Positions 16,178-24,701 of a DNA stretch of 64,000 nucleotides are shown in pieces. Made by a program: the position numbers and the translations under genes. This stretch comes from Sinorhizobium arboris LMG 14919 (lineage in GTDB: Bacteria > Pseudomonadota > Alphaproteobacteria > Rhizobiales > Rhizobiaceae). Position 1 is the first letter of the stretch. Each line of letters begins with the position of its first letter. The notes beneath the pieces were generated by a model. That model ran no database searches, was not told the DNA's origin, and worked only from the letters and a program-made list of their open reading frames with translations. The stretch covers positions 2,131,570 to 2,195,569 of the forward strand of contig NZ_ATYB01000014.1 of the NCBI RefSeq assembly GCF_000427465.1, read 5' to 3'.

Positions 16178-17751
16178 TGCGGTCTTTCCTGTTGTTTTCC
16201 CGTTCCGGCTGCGTGGGAGAGCGCATGCCAGACGGGTTGAAGCGCAAGGCGCGACTGCTTGTAGGCGGGGAAAAGCGCGTCATAGCGGCGTGCGAGCTCT
16301 GCATCCGCGGGTTCTGCCGGCCGATGGTGCGGCCGCACCCATTCGTGAACGCAATCGGCCATGCAGGGGTACATGCCGAGGGAGACGGCGGCGATCATCG
16401 CTGCGCCGGCGGCACCCGCCTCTTCGCGTTCGCTCGTCTGGACGCTGGCGCCGAGGGCCCCGCCAAGGATGCGGCGGAGTGAGGCGCTGCGAGCGGCGCC
16501 GCCCGACAGTCGCACGCAGGACGGCAGCGGCCCCATCGCGGCGTAACAGTCCCGCGCGGCAAAGGCGAGACCGTCGAAGACCGCGCGCACCATGTCGCCG
16601 AAGCCGTGATTGATCGTAAGCCCGACGAAGGAGGCGCGAGCCGAGGCATCCACAAAAGGTCCGCGCTCACCGGCCTCCGAAATATAGGGCTGGAAGAGAA
16701 GCGGGGCTTCCCTCGCCTCGGCAAGCCAGCCATCCACCTGGGCGAGCAGATCGCTCTTCGATTTCTCGACTCCCATTCCCTTGAGGAGACCTCCCGCGAG
16801 CTGCAGGATCCAGTCGATATTGAGCGTCGCCGCCATATTCGACTGCATCTGCGCATAGGTGCCGGGAATCGGCATGCACATGGTGTAGCCGGTATGGTCT
16901 TGGTTGAGCCGGACATCGTCGGCGCCGGCCGCCAGACGCATGTGCATGCCCGTCGAGCCGATAATGGAGCAGCCCGTGTCGGTTCCGGGCTCGTAGAGGC
17001 CGGCGCCGAGCGCCGTGCAGACCACATCGACATAGCCGAGCACGACCGGCGTCCCCGCCGGCAAGCCCGTGGCGGCCGCGGCGGCGGCCGAGAGCGGGTG
17101 ATGCGTGCTCACCCCGTCGACGATTTCCGGCAGCAGGTGCTTGAGCTCGTTGAGACCGAGAAAGTCGATCACCTCATCGCAATACTGGCGCTTGCGGAAA
17201 TCGCCGAAGGTGAAATTCGCCTCCGAGGGATCGGTCGCGCGCTTGTCCGTGAGGTTGAAATAGAGCCAGTCCTTGCAATGGAAAGCGGTCGCAGCGCCTT
17301 GCAGCATCTCCGGCGCATTCTCCTTCATCCAGCGCAACTGCGGACCCTGCTGGCAGGCGGCGAGACCCGAGCCGGTGCGCAAGAAACGCTCCGCATCGCC
17401 GCTTTCGGCACGCAGGCGCTCGACGATTGTGCTCGCGCGCGCGTCGAGCCAGAGCCAACCCTTGCCGACGGGTTCGCCGCCGCGATCGATCATCCAGGTG
17501 CCGTCTCCCTGACCGGTCACCGCGATGGCGGCAACACGGCCAGGGAGGTTCTCTATCCTGGCCGAGAGCTCGACCAGGGTTTTGACTGTGTCCGTCCAGG
17601 TACGCCGCAACTCCTGAACGCTGCCGGTGCGGCCCACCGCCTCATAGCTGTTCGGAACCGCCGTCATCGCCAGCTGCCGGCCGCCGAGATCGAAAGCGAC
17701 CGACTTGATGACGGACGTCCCGGCATCGATGCCGATGAGGATGTCGCGCAT
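16174..17751 (-). CDS. eryA: Erythritol kinase EryA (FGGY family)
   Basis: Cytoplasmic kinase, 525 residues, phosphorylating erythritol to L-erythritol-4-phosphate with ATP. N-terminal GIDAGTSVIKSVAFD, central GQGDGTWMID and GWLWLDARA, ATP-site region GCSIIGSTGMHM and C-terminal RLSGGAARSASLRRIL follow the FGGY pattern, and the length matches Brucella EryA (about 519). Its ATG shares one base with the stop of the upstream ATPase gene (TGATG), which couples uptake to phosphorylation. In S. meliloti the same kinase is thought to act on other polyols too. Confidence 0.88.
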   Translation of the reverse strand: MRDILIGIDAGTSVIKSVAFDLGGRQLAMTAVPNSYEAVGRTGSVQELRRTWTDTVKTLVELSARIENLPGRVAAIAVTGQGDGTWMIDRGGEPVGKGWLWLDARASTIVERLRAESGDAERFLRTGSGLAACQQGPQLRWMKENAPEMLQGAATAFHCKDWLYFNLTDKRATDPSEANFTFGDFRKRQYCDEVIDFLGLNELKHLLPEIVDGVSTHHPLSAAAAAATGLPAGTPVVLGYVDVVCTALGAGLYEPGTDTGCSIIGSTGMHMRLAAGADDVRLNQDHTGYTMCMPIPGTYAQMQSNMAATLNIDWILQLAGGLLKGMGVEKSKSDLLAQVDGWLAEAREAPLLFQPYISEAGERGPFVDASARASFVGLTINHGFGDMVRAVFDGLAFAARDCYAAMGPLPSCVRLSGGAARSASLRRILGGALGASVQTSEREEAGAAGAAMIAAVSLGMYPCMADCVHEWVRPHHRPAEPADAELARRYDALFPAYKQSRLALQPVWHALSHAAGTGKQQERPQ

Positions 17752-18875
17752 CAGGCGAGCTCCTCTCCGTGCGAAATCGCCATACCGCTCTCGCTGTCGA
17801 AGACGTGCAGGCTTGCAGGGTCGAGCCGGATGCCGATCGGCTGACCGATCTCCAGGCTGGTACGGTCATGTTCGACAAGCACCATGGTGCCGCCCGCGAA
17901 ATCGGCCGCGATATGGGTCTGGTCGCCAAGCCATTGATTGACGGCAACCCGCCCCGTCACCCCGTCGGCACTGCGCCGGACGGAATAGGGACGGATACCG
18001 AGAACCACATTCTGGCGCTTCATCAGCGCATCTCGAACCGCATGCGAGAAATCGGCAGCCTGGTATTCGAGGCGGACTCCGTCCTTGAGACCGAAGGTCA
18101 TGCGGGCGTCCGTGGCGCTGACGCTTGCCTCGAACACGTTCATCGGCGGCTCGCCGACGAAGGTTCCGGTAAAGAGATTCGCCGGCCGTTCCTTGATCTT
18201 CTGCGGCGTGTCGAACTGCTGCAGCACCCCGCCTTCCATGACGGCGATCCGGTCGGCGAGTGCATTCGCCTCGGTCTGATCATGGGTGACCAGAATGGCG
18301 GTCAGCCCGCGCTCCTTGATGTAGTGCTTGATGCGGCCGCGCAGCACGGCGCGCAACTGCGGCTCCAGCTGACCCATCGGCTCGTCGAGGAGATGCAGGT
18401 CGGCGTCGCGGATAAGCGCACGTCCGAGGGACGCCCTCTGCTGCTGGCCGCCGGAAATCGAACTCGGATAACGCCCGAGAATGTCTTCGATCTCGAGCAG
18501 CTTGGCGATGCTCGCCACCTTCTCGTCGACAACACTCTGCGAAAGTTTCGACGCCTTGAGCGCAAAGGCTATGTTTTCGCGTACCGTCAGCGGCGGATAG
18601 AGCGAATAGCCCTCGAAGGCCATGGCGACGTTGCGGCGGACCGGCGCGAGCATATGCACCTGCCGGCCGGCGACAGAGATCGTCCCGCGCGATACGGGTT
18701 CAAAGCCGGCGATCATCCTGAGCGTCGAGGTCTTGCCGCAGCCTGAAGAGCCCAGAAGCGCGATGATCTCACCCTTCTTCACCTCCATGTTCAACTGCTT
18801 TACGGCGTGAACGCCATAGTCGACCGGACCATAGAACTTGTCGACATTGTCGATCAAAAGAGCGGTGGCGTTCAT
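17751..18875 (-). CDS. Polyol ABC transporter ATPase 1 (near-canonical, altered Q-loop)
   Basis: 374 residues. Walker A GSSGCGKT (42-49), signature ISGGQ (140-144), Walker B HLLDEP with catalytic Glu165 and H-loop His198 (VTHDQTEA) are intact. The Q-loop Gln is Glu88 (AMAFEGYSLYP) and the D-loop is GQLE in place of SNLD. A C-terminal TOBE region carries GIRPYS. It overlaps the next ATPase gene by ATGA and should form a heterodimer with it. Rhizobial glycerol importers (GlpS/GlpT) have the same two-ATPase layout. The start ATG at 18875 is set by the overlap. Confidence 0.88.
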   Translation of the reverse strand: MNATALLIDNVDKFYGPVDYGVHAVKQLNMEVKKGEIIALLGSSGCGKTSTLRMIAGFEPVSRGTISVAGRQVHMLAPVRRNVAMAFEGYSLYPPLTVRENIAFALKASKLSQSVVDEKVASIAKLLEIEDILGRYPSSISGGQQQRASLGRALIRDADLHLLDEPMGQLEPQLRAVLRGRIKHYIKERGLTAILVTHDQTEANALADRIAVMEGGVLQQFDTPQKIKERPANLFTGTFVGEPPMNVFEASVSATDARMTFGLKDGVRLEYQAADFSHAVRDALMKRQNVVLGIRPYSVRRSADGVTGRVAVNQWLGDQTHIAADFAGGTMVLVEHDRTSLEIGQPIGIRLDPASLHVFDSESGMAISHGEELA

Positions 18876-19990
18876 GCCGCTTCTCCATTGCGCTTGGATG
18901 CCAATTCGGAAGGAAGGATGCGCTGGCCCGTCGCCTTGTCGAACAGAAGGGCTGCGCGGCCGTCGACTGCGATATGCGCCGGTCCGGCGACCGGGCCGGG
19001 TGTGCCGGCAGGGCGGGACACCAGGATCTCCCTGCCGCGGGCCGTCAGTGCCAGGGTCACCGTCTTCTCGTTGAGCGGCGTTTCCGCCTCGACCGTCACG
19101 GGGATCGCGCCATGCGCGGTGGCTTCGGCGAAGGCGATCGTTTCCGGACGCAGCCCGAGGACGCACTGCTTTGCGACGATGTCCGCCCCGAAGCCCTGCA
19201 GGCGCAGCCGCACGTCGGAGAGTTCGACGAAAGCGCCGTCCGGACCGCGCTGCGGCACGACATCGAGCAGGTTGATGGTCGGATCGCCGAAGAGCCGGGC
19301 GATCTCGATGTCGGCGGGCGCGTTGTAGATTTCCGCCGGCGTGCCGATCTGCCGGATACGCCCATGCGCCATGACCGCGATGCGGTCGCCGAGCGCCATT
19401 GCCTCCTTATAGTCCTGGGTGACGTAGATGACGGTTGCCCCTTGAGCGGCAAGCAGGCGCGGCAGTTCCAGCCTCATCTCGAAACGCAGCTTGGCGTCGA
19501 CGTTGCGGAGCGGATCGTCGAGGAGCAGCAGCGGCGGCGAGCCGACCAAGGCGCGGGCAAGCGCCGTGCGTTGCTTCTGGCCGTTGGAGAGCGCCTTCGG
19601 ATGATGGCTCAGCACATGATCTATCTTCAGGAGCTTTGCGACCTTGTGCACGCCGGCGGCAATGGTGTCCCTGGACGACTTGCGCGAGGTCAACGCGCTG
19701 GCGATGTTGTCGAAGGCGCTCATATGCGGGAACAGCGCAAAGTTCTGGAACGCCATGCCGAGGCCGCGATGCTCGGCGTCCACGTCCGTCATGTCCTCGC
19801 CGCCGATCAGGACCCGGCCGCCATCCGGTTCGATGACGCCGGCGATCAGCCGGAGCAGAACGGTCTTGCCGGAACCCGACGGGCCGAAGAGGACCAGCCG
19901 TTCGCCATCGGCCACGTCGAGCGAGAGATCGTCCAATACCGCCTGGCTCTTGAAGCGCTTGACGATGTTTTTCAATTGCAGCGTGGTCAT
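18872..19990 (-). CDS. Polyol ABC transporter ATPase 2 (degenerate catalytic motifs)
   Basis: 372 residues. Walker A GPSGSGKT (36-43) and Q-loop Gln82 are normal. The signature is LSNGQ (134-138), the catalytic Glu after Walker B is Asp159 (LLLLDDP), and the H-loop His is Gln192 (YVTQDYKEA). These changes usually mark a site that binds ATP but hydrolyses it poorly. With ATPase 1 as partner, the dimer would have one degenerate and one active site. The ATG at 19990 fits the family length. The permease stop is 5 bases upstream. Confidence 0.88.
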   Translation of the reverse strand: MTTLQLKNIVKRFKSQAVLDDLSLDVADGERLVLFGPSGSGKTVLLRLIAGVIEPDGGRVLIGGEDMTDVDAEHRGLGMAFQNFALFPHMSAFDNIASALTSRKSSRDTIAAGVHKVAKLLKIDHVLSHHPKALSNGQKQRTALARALVGSPPLLLLDDPLRNVDAKLRFEMRLELPRLLAAQGATVIYVTQDYKEAMALGDRIAVMAHGRIRQIGTPAEIYNAPADIEIARLFGDPTINLLDVVPQRGPDGAFVELSDVRLRLQGFGADIVAKQCVLGLRPETIAFAEATAHGAIPVTVEAETPLNEKTVTLALTARGREILVSRPAGTPGPVAGPAHIAVDGRAALLFDKATGQRILPSELASKRNGEAA

Positions 19991-19995
19991 TACGA

Positions 19996-20853
19996 TTATC
20001 CCTTCACCGCACCGAGCGACAGGCCTTCTACGAGGTAGCGCTGGGCGTAGAGTGCGAGTGCGAGCGTCGGCGTGATCGACAGCACGATCGCCGCGGCGAT
20101 CTGCCCGTACTGGATGCCGGAAGCCGTGACGAAGGCGAGCGCGCCGACCGTTACGGGCTGCTTGTCGGCCGAAGCCAGCACCAACGCGAACACGAAATTG
20201 TTCCAGGCGAAGATGAAGGCGAGCAGGCCGGCTGCCGCAATCCCGGGACCTGCCAGCGGCAGGGCGATTTTGCGGAAGGTCGAGAACCAGGAGTGGCCGG
20301 CGATACGGTAGGCGTATTCGACATCGGCAGAGATGTCCTCGAAATAGCCGCGCACGATCCAGAGGATGAGTGGAAGGCAGATCAACTGGTAGATCCAGAT
20401 GAGACCGAAATAGGTGTTCGAGAGGCCGAGCCACTGAAAATACTGCGTCAGGGGCAGCAGCACGAGCAGCGGCGGCGCAAAGCGGAAGGACAGCAGCGTG
20501 AAGGCGATGTCCTCCGATCCCCGGAACTTGTGCCGCGCGAAGGCATAGGCCGCCGGCACGCCGAGCAGGAGCGCGAGAGCCACGGAAGCGACCGACAGCA
20601 GGACCGAATTGCCGAGATTGCGCATGAACGCGATGTCAAGCGTGCCGGAGGCGGTCTGCAGCTTGCCGGTGATCAGCGCCGCATAGTTCTCGAGCGTCGG
20701 CGTGAAGACCACCGATGGGGGTATTCTCAGGATCGTCTCGTTCGTCTGGAAGGACATGAGGAAGATCCAGACGATCGGGAACATGAAAAAGATCACGACC
20801 AGTGTCAGCGCGACGCCGCGCAGAAGTCTTTCGACCGGAGACGTGGTTTCCAT
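19996..20853 (-). CDS. Polyol ABC transporter permease (MalG type)
   Basis: Inner-membrane permease of 285 residues with about six membrane segments. The EAA-type loop reads EYAYRIAGHSWFSTFRKIALP, diverged from the canonical EAAxxDG. The C-terminus LVEGLSLGAVKG is the classic end of MalG-type permeases. GGAGG-like ribosome-binding sequence precedes the ATG. It pairs with the next upstream permease and docks on the two unlike ATPases, so its EAA divergence may match the unusual ATPase partner. Confidence 0.87.
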   Translation of the reverse strand: METTSPVERLLRGVALTLVVIFFMFPIVWIFLMSFQTNETILRIPPSVVFTPTLENYAALITGKLQTASGTLDIAFMRNLGNSVLLSVASVALALLLGVPAAYAFARHKFRGSEDIAFTLLSFRFAPPLLVLLPLTQYFQWLGLSNTYFGLIWIYQLICLPLILWIVRGYFEDISADVEYAYRIAGHSWFSTFRKIALPLAGPGIAAAGLLAFIFAWNNFVFALVLASADKQPVTVGALAFVTASGIQYGQIAAAIVLSITPTLALALYAQRYLVEGLSLGAVKG

Positions 20854-20863
20854 TGTGACCTCC

Positions 20864-21787
20864 TTACGCTTCGCCGCGGGCGCGTTCGCGCAGCCGGAGC
20901 CAATTCTTGATGAAGACGTTCGACAGCGTGTAGGTGATCGCCCACAGAATGATCAGCAGCGCCGCGGACCGCCCCACATTGGTCGACTGGAAGAAGTTGA
21001 GGTAGGCCTCGACCTGGAAGACCGTCAGCGTGTCTCCGGGCCCGCCCTGCGTCATCGCGTATATGATGTCGAACTGCTGGATGGAATCGAGCAGGCGGAA
21101 GAGCGTCGCCGTCAGGATATAGGGCGTCAGCATCGGCAAGGTGATGCGGAAGAAGACGAAGCTGCGCGGCACGCCGTCGAGCGCCGCCGCTTCGAAAGGC
21201 TGCGTCGGCAGCGAGCGGAGGCCCGCGAGCAGCAGGATCATGATGAAGGGCGTATAGACCCAGATGTCCACGAGCACGACCGTCAGGAGCGCCGTGTCCG
21301 GCGACGATGCCCAGCGGAAGTTCTCGAGCCCGACGAGACTTGCGAGATAGCTCAGTATCCCGAAGCCCGGATTGGTCATCAGCTTCCACATCAGCGCCGC
21401 GAGCGCCGGCGCCGTCATCAGCGGCAGGAGCAGCATGATCGAGATGAAGTTGTTGACCGTGGAACGGCGCTGCAGAAGCAGCGCGATGCCGAGACCGAGC
21501 AGCAGCTCCAGGGTAACGGTGACGCCCGCATAGAGCAGAGAGATCTTGAGCGTGTTCCAGAAGCCCGGATCGGTGAAGAAGTTCAGATAGTTCTCACCCC
21601 AGTTGAACTGGCGTGCCCAGGGCTGGCTCAGCCGGTAGCGCTGGAAGGAATAAACCACCGCCGTGAAGAACGGGATCAGGATACCGATGCACACGAGAAG
21701 CGCCGGCAGGGAGAGCACATAGGGCAAGGCCCTCCTGCTGATCCTGAACCTGCCGCTCCTCGCGCCGGAGTGCGTTACTGAAGCCAT
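20864..21787 (-). CDS. Polyol ABC transporter permease (MalF type)
   Basis: Inner-membrane permease of 307 residues with about six membrane segments. The EAA loop is FEAAALDGVPRSFVFFRITLP, closer to the consensus than its partner. It lies 165 bases after the binding-protein gene, a gap with GC-rich hairpins, and 10 bases before the second permease. Forms the pore of the polyol importer (mptABCDE in S. meliloti naming; which letter belongs to which subunit was not assigned). Confidence 0.87.
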   Translation of the reverse strand: MASVTHSGARSGRFRISRRALPYVLSLPALLVCIGILIPFFTAVVYSFQRYRLSQPWARQFNWGENYLNFFTDPGFWNTLKISLLYAGVTVTLELLLGLGIALLLQRRSTVNNFISIMLLLPLMTAPALAALMWKLMTNPGFGILSYLASLVGLENFRWASSPDTALLTVVLVDIWVYTPFIMILLLAGLRSLPTQPFEAAALDGVPRSFVFFRITLPMLTPYILTATLFRLLDSIQQFDIIYAMTQGGPGDTLTVFQVEAYLNFFQSTNVGRSAALLIILWAITYTLSNVFIKNWLRLRERARGEA

Positions 21788-21890
21788 GGCCAGCTCCGTC
21801 TAAAATGCCTGTGTCTATGACATAGGGGGTCAGCCGCGGCCGGCGCAGCCAGACCCCCCTCTTCGTTTGCCTTGTCGTGCCGAGAACGGC

Positions 21891-21936
21891 GGCCCGCCGG
21901 CGGCGGGCGGGCCAGGAGCGGAAGTGCATCCGCTCC
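21891..21936 (-). terminator. GC-rich intercistronic hairpins after the polyol-binding protein gene
   Basis: Two stems lie side by side: GGCCCGCC/GGCGGGCC (21891-21913) and GGAGCG/CGCTCC (21915-21936). No T-tract follows on the minus strand, so this is more likely an RNA-stabilising hairpin that raises binding-protein mRNA relative to the permeases than a full terminator. Confidence 0.5.
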
Positions 21937-21952
21937 GGGCCCCGCACTTTGA

Positions 21953-23398
21953 TCAGCCGAGCCCGGCTTCCGCGAGCTGCCGGTTGATGCTTTCGGCGAG
22001 CCTGTCGAGGCCCTCGTCGACCGGCACCTCCTTCGCTACCATCTTCTGCAACGTCGCCGCCCATTCGGTGGTGAGATCGAAGAAAAGGGGCTGGGGAGTG
22101 AAGTGGATCTTCGCACCCGGCGCCGAAACGTCGTGCATCTCCACATATCCGGGATAGCTCTTGTTCAGCCGCTCACGGAAGATTTCGTCCTTCCAGACCG
22201 ATGCCCGGACCGGGTTGACGAAGTCCATCTTGGTCGCACCGAAGATCGCATGCTCGAGACCCGATGCCCATTGCAGGAAATACCAGGTCGCATCCTTGTC
22301 CTTCGCGAAGTTGGACATGGCCAGCGACCAGATCCAGATGTTGGGCGTCGGTGCCGTCGCCTCCGGATTGGCGGCAAAGGGCGCGTAAGCGAGCTTGCCC
22401 GCCATCTTGTTGTCGCCGCCATTCATGAAGTAGCCGAGAATGTCGGCGTCGTAGATCATGGCGGAGGCGCCGGCGCCAAGGTCGGTGCCGACCTGATACC
22501 AGGTATAGGTCGACCAGTCCTTCGGGCCGCTTTCCTGGATCATCTGTACCCATTTGGCATGGAAGGCTTTGGATTCCGCCGTGTTCATCGCGGCCGAAAG
22601 CTTGCCGTCCTCCGAAACGTTCAGATCCTTCTGGCCGAAATTGGCATAGCCGGAAAGGAAGCCCGGATGGATGGTCGCCCAGGAGCGGGAACCGCGCACG
22701 CCGATGCCGTAGACACCGCCGCCCACATCCTTGGTGAGCTTCGCCGCCGTGGCGACGAGTTCATCGAGGTTCTTCGGAACGCTGGCGCCGACCTTCTCGA
22801 ACATCTCCTGATTATAGGAGAGATTGTTCTGCTCGTAGCCCCACGGAAGGCACCATTGCTTGGCATCTTCCGAACCGAGTGCGCCGCCCGGCTGGCCGTT
22901 CCAGGCGCAGGATGCCTTGACGCCCGGCAGGAAGTCGTCCCAGCCATATTGCGGATTGGTCTTCGACGGATCGTTGATCCATTCGTTGAGGTCGGTGATC
23001 CAGCCGGCCGGACCATAAGTCCAGGTCATGTAGGCGCCCGTCATGAAGGCGTCGTATTCCGACGAGCCGGAAGAAAGTGCCGCAGTCACCTTGTCGAAAT
23101 AGACGTCCTCAGGGAAGACGTCATAGGTGACCTCGATGCCGGTCAGGTCCTTGAACGCCTGAAGATTGGCGATCATCGCATCCGCGTAAGGATGCTTGTT
23201 CAGGAGCAGCTTCAGCGACTTGCCGGAATGTGCCTTCCAGTCGAAGTCGGCGGCAAGCGCCTGGGTCGACATCATGTTGAACAGGGTGCCGGCGGTTCCC
23301 GCCGTCAGGCCTGCCGCGCCGAGGCCTTTCAGCAGGCCGCGGCGGTCCACCTCTCCGCGCAGGAATGCGCCAATGAGGTCTTTCTCCTTGTCGTACAT
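21953..23398 (-). CDS. Polyol ABC transporter periplasmic binding protein
   Basis: Solute-binding protein of family 1, 481 residues. The N-terminus has a twin-arginine-like signal (DRRGLLKGLGAAGLTAG, about residues 18-34) ending near TQALA, suggesting Tat export of a folded protein. The body carries YDVFPEDVYFDKV and typical hinge segments such as DADILGYFMNGGDNK. It is the first gene after eryD, separated from it by 117 bases, and heads the importer and catabolic genes. Expected ligands are erythritol, adonitol and L-arabitol by analogy with S. meliloti. Confidence 0.87.
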   Translation of the reverse strand: MYDKEKDLIGAFLRGEVDRRGLLKGLGAAGLTAGTAGTLFNMMSTQALAADFDWKAHSGKSLKLLLNKHPYADAMIANLQAFKDLTGIEVTYDVFPEDVYFDKVTAALSSGSSEYDAFMTGAYMTWTYGPAGWITDLNEWINDPSKTNPQYGWDDFLPGVKASCAWNGQPGGALGSEDAKQWCLPWGYEQNNLSYNQEMFEKVGASVPKNLDELVATAAKLTKDVGGGVYGIGVRGSRSWATIHPGFLSGYANFGQKDLNVSEDGKLSAAMNTAESKAFHAKWVQMIQESGPKDWSTYTWYQVGTDLGAGASAMIYDADILGYFMNGGDNKMAGKLAYAPFAANPEATAPTPNIWIWSLAMSNFAKDKDATWYFLQWASGLEHAIFGATKMDFVNPVRASVWKDEIFRERLNKSYPGYVEMHDVSAPGAKIHFTPQPLFFDLTTEWAATLQKMVAKEVPVDEGLDRLAESINRQLAEAGLG

Positions 23399-23515
23399 CT
23401 GTTCTCTCCTCCACTACGGGTAAAACTGCTCGACTGAGCTGCCGGCTACCCAACCGGTATTGCCTCCCCGGACCGCGGCGCCGAATTTTCGTCGCTTTCG
23501 CGGCCCGCGTGAATG

Positions 23516-24475
23516 TCAGGCGGCAAGCGCCTGTGCCGTGCGCTCGTCCGTGATGAGCCCGCTCAGGAACCCGCTTTCGAGCACCGCGCGAATGGCGCGC
23601 GTTTTGATCCTGCCTCCCGCGACCGCAACGGTGCGGCGGTTCTTCAGGTCCTCCCGGCCAAGCGTGAAAGTCCGGTTGGAAAGCGCGGTTTCGATCGGCC
23701 TGCCTTTCTCATCGAAGAAGTGGCCGAGCAGTTCGCCCATGCCGCCACCTTTCTGAATCTGCTCGATTTCGCGCATCTCGATCATCCCGGTCGCCACCAG
23801 CGAGGCTTCGCGCTCCGCCGTGCCGATGCCGACCATCAGCAGGTCGGCCGACTTCGCGAGATCGAAGACTTCGCGCACGCCGCGCTGGCTGAAGAGGACA
23901 TCGCGATCCTCCACCGTGTTGGCGAAGAACGGCACCGGCATCACATAGGCCTCGGCGCCCGTGCGCTCGGCCAGGCGATGGATCACGTCATGCGGATTGG
24001 CGGAGAATTTGCGCGTGAGCCCGCCGAGCAGCGAAACGAAGCGCGTATTGTTGCTCGCGATGCGCGGCATGTATTCGATGCTGGCTGCCAGCGTGCGCCC
24101 GTGGCCGACGCCGATCAGCGCGGTCTCTCCGCGTTCGATCTCGCGCCTGAGAAATTGTGCGCCGGAGATGCCGAGCGCCTTCAGAGGCAGGTCGTCGCTG
24201 TCGAAGTCAGGGACCACTTCGCAATAGTCCAGGCTGTAACGGCCGGAAAGCTTCTGCTCCAGCTCGACGCATTCGGAAACGTCGCCGTCGATATAGACTT
24301 TGACCAGCCCCTCCTGGTTGGCCTTCATGATCAGCCGGTGCGCTTTGAGCGACGTGAGCCCCAGGCGTTTGGCGACCTCGGCCTGGGTCAGCCCGCCGGC
24401 ATAATGCAGCCACGCGGCGCGCGTCGCCATGCTCGCCTCGTCGTCGCGGACAGCCATTCCACCGATGATCGCCAT
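23516..24475 (-). CDS. eryD: SorC-family transcriptional regulator EryD
   Basis: Repressor of the erythritol genes, 319 residues from the ATG at 24475. The N-terminal HTH includes AAWLHYAGGLTQAEVAKRLGL; the C-terminal sugar-phosphate-binding domain contains LIGVGHGRTLAASIEYMP and GIGTAEREAS. An ATG at 24514 would give 332 residues but would place the first of three operator-like repeats inside the gene, so the downstream start is preferred. Brucella EryD represses the ery operon and is relieved by erythritol. Here it leads the polyol operon, so autoregulation is expected. Confidence 0.87.
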   Translation of the reverse strand: MAIIGGMAVRDDEASMATRAAWLHYAGGLTQAEVAKRLGLTSLKAHRLIMKANQEGLVKVYIDGDVSECVELEQKLSGRYSLDYCEVVPDFDSDDLPLKALGISGAQFLRREIERGETALIGVGHGRTLAASIEYMPRIASNNTRFVSLLGGLTRKFSANPHDVIHRLAERTGAEAYVMPVPFFANTVEDRDVLFSQRGVREVFDLAKSADLLMVGIGTAEREASLVATGMIEMREIEQIQKGGGMGELLGHFFDEKGRPIETALSNRTFTLGREDLKNRRTVAVAGGRIKTRAIRAVLESGFLSGLITDERTAQALAA

Positions 24476-24498
24476 GTCTCCACCCGATGCTGCGCTGC

Positions 24499-24549
24499 AT
24501 GATAATTTTTGCATCGCATGATATTTTTATCTCGATATGAAATAATTTT
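24499..24549 (-). promoter_or_regulatory. Three 19-bp-spaced direct repeats upstream of eryD
   Basis: ATGATAATTTTT (24499), ATGATATTTTT (24518) and ATGAAATAATTTT (24537) recur at exactly 19-base intervals in an otherwise GC-rich genome. On the minus strand the unit reads AAAATTATCAT. They lie just before the eryD reading frame and are a strong candidate EryD operator array and promoter for the whole locus. Confidence 0.6.
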
Positions 24550-24701
24550 CACGCGTTGAAAAAATTGTCAAGTCCCAGTCGGTCGCATGCCGAAAAAATG
24601 CGGGCAAATCCTCGGCGACGCGTTCCGCGGCGGATTTTTTCGAAACGGCAAAGAAGTGGGGGCGGCAGAGAGGGGCTGACCTCTCTTCTCTACTGACCGA
24701 T

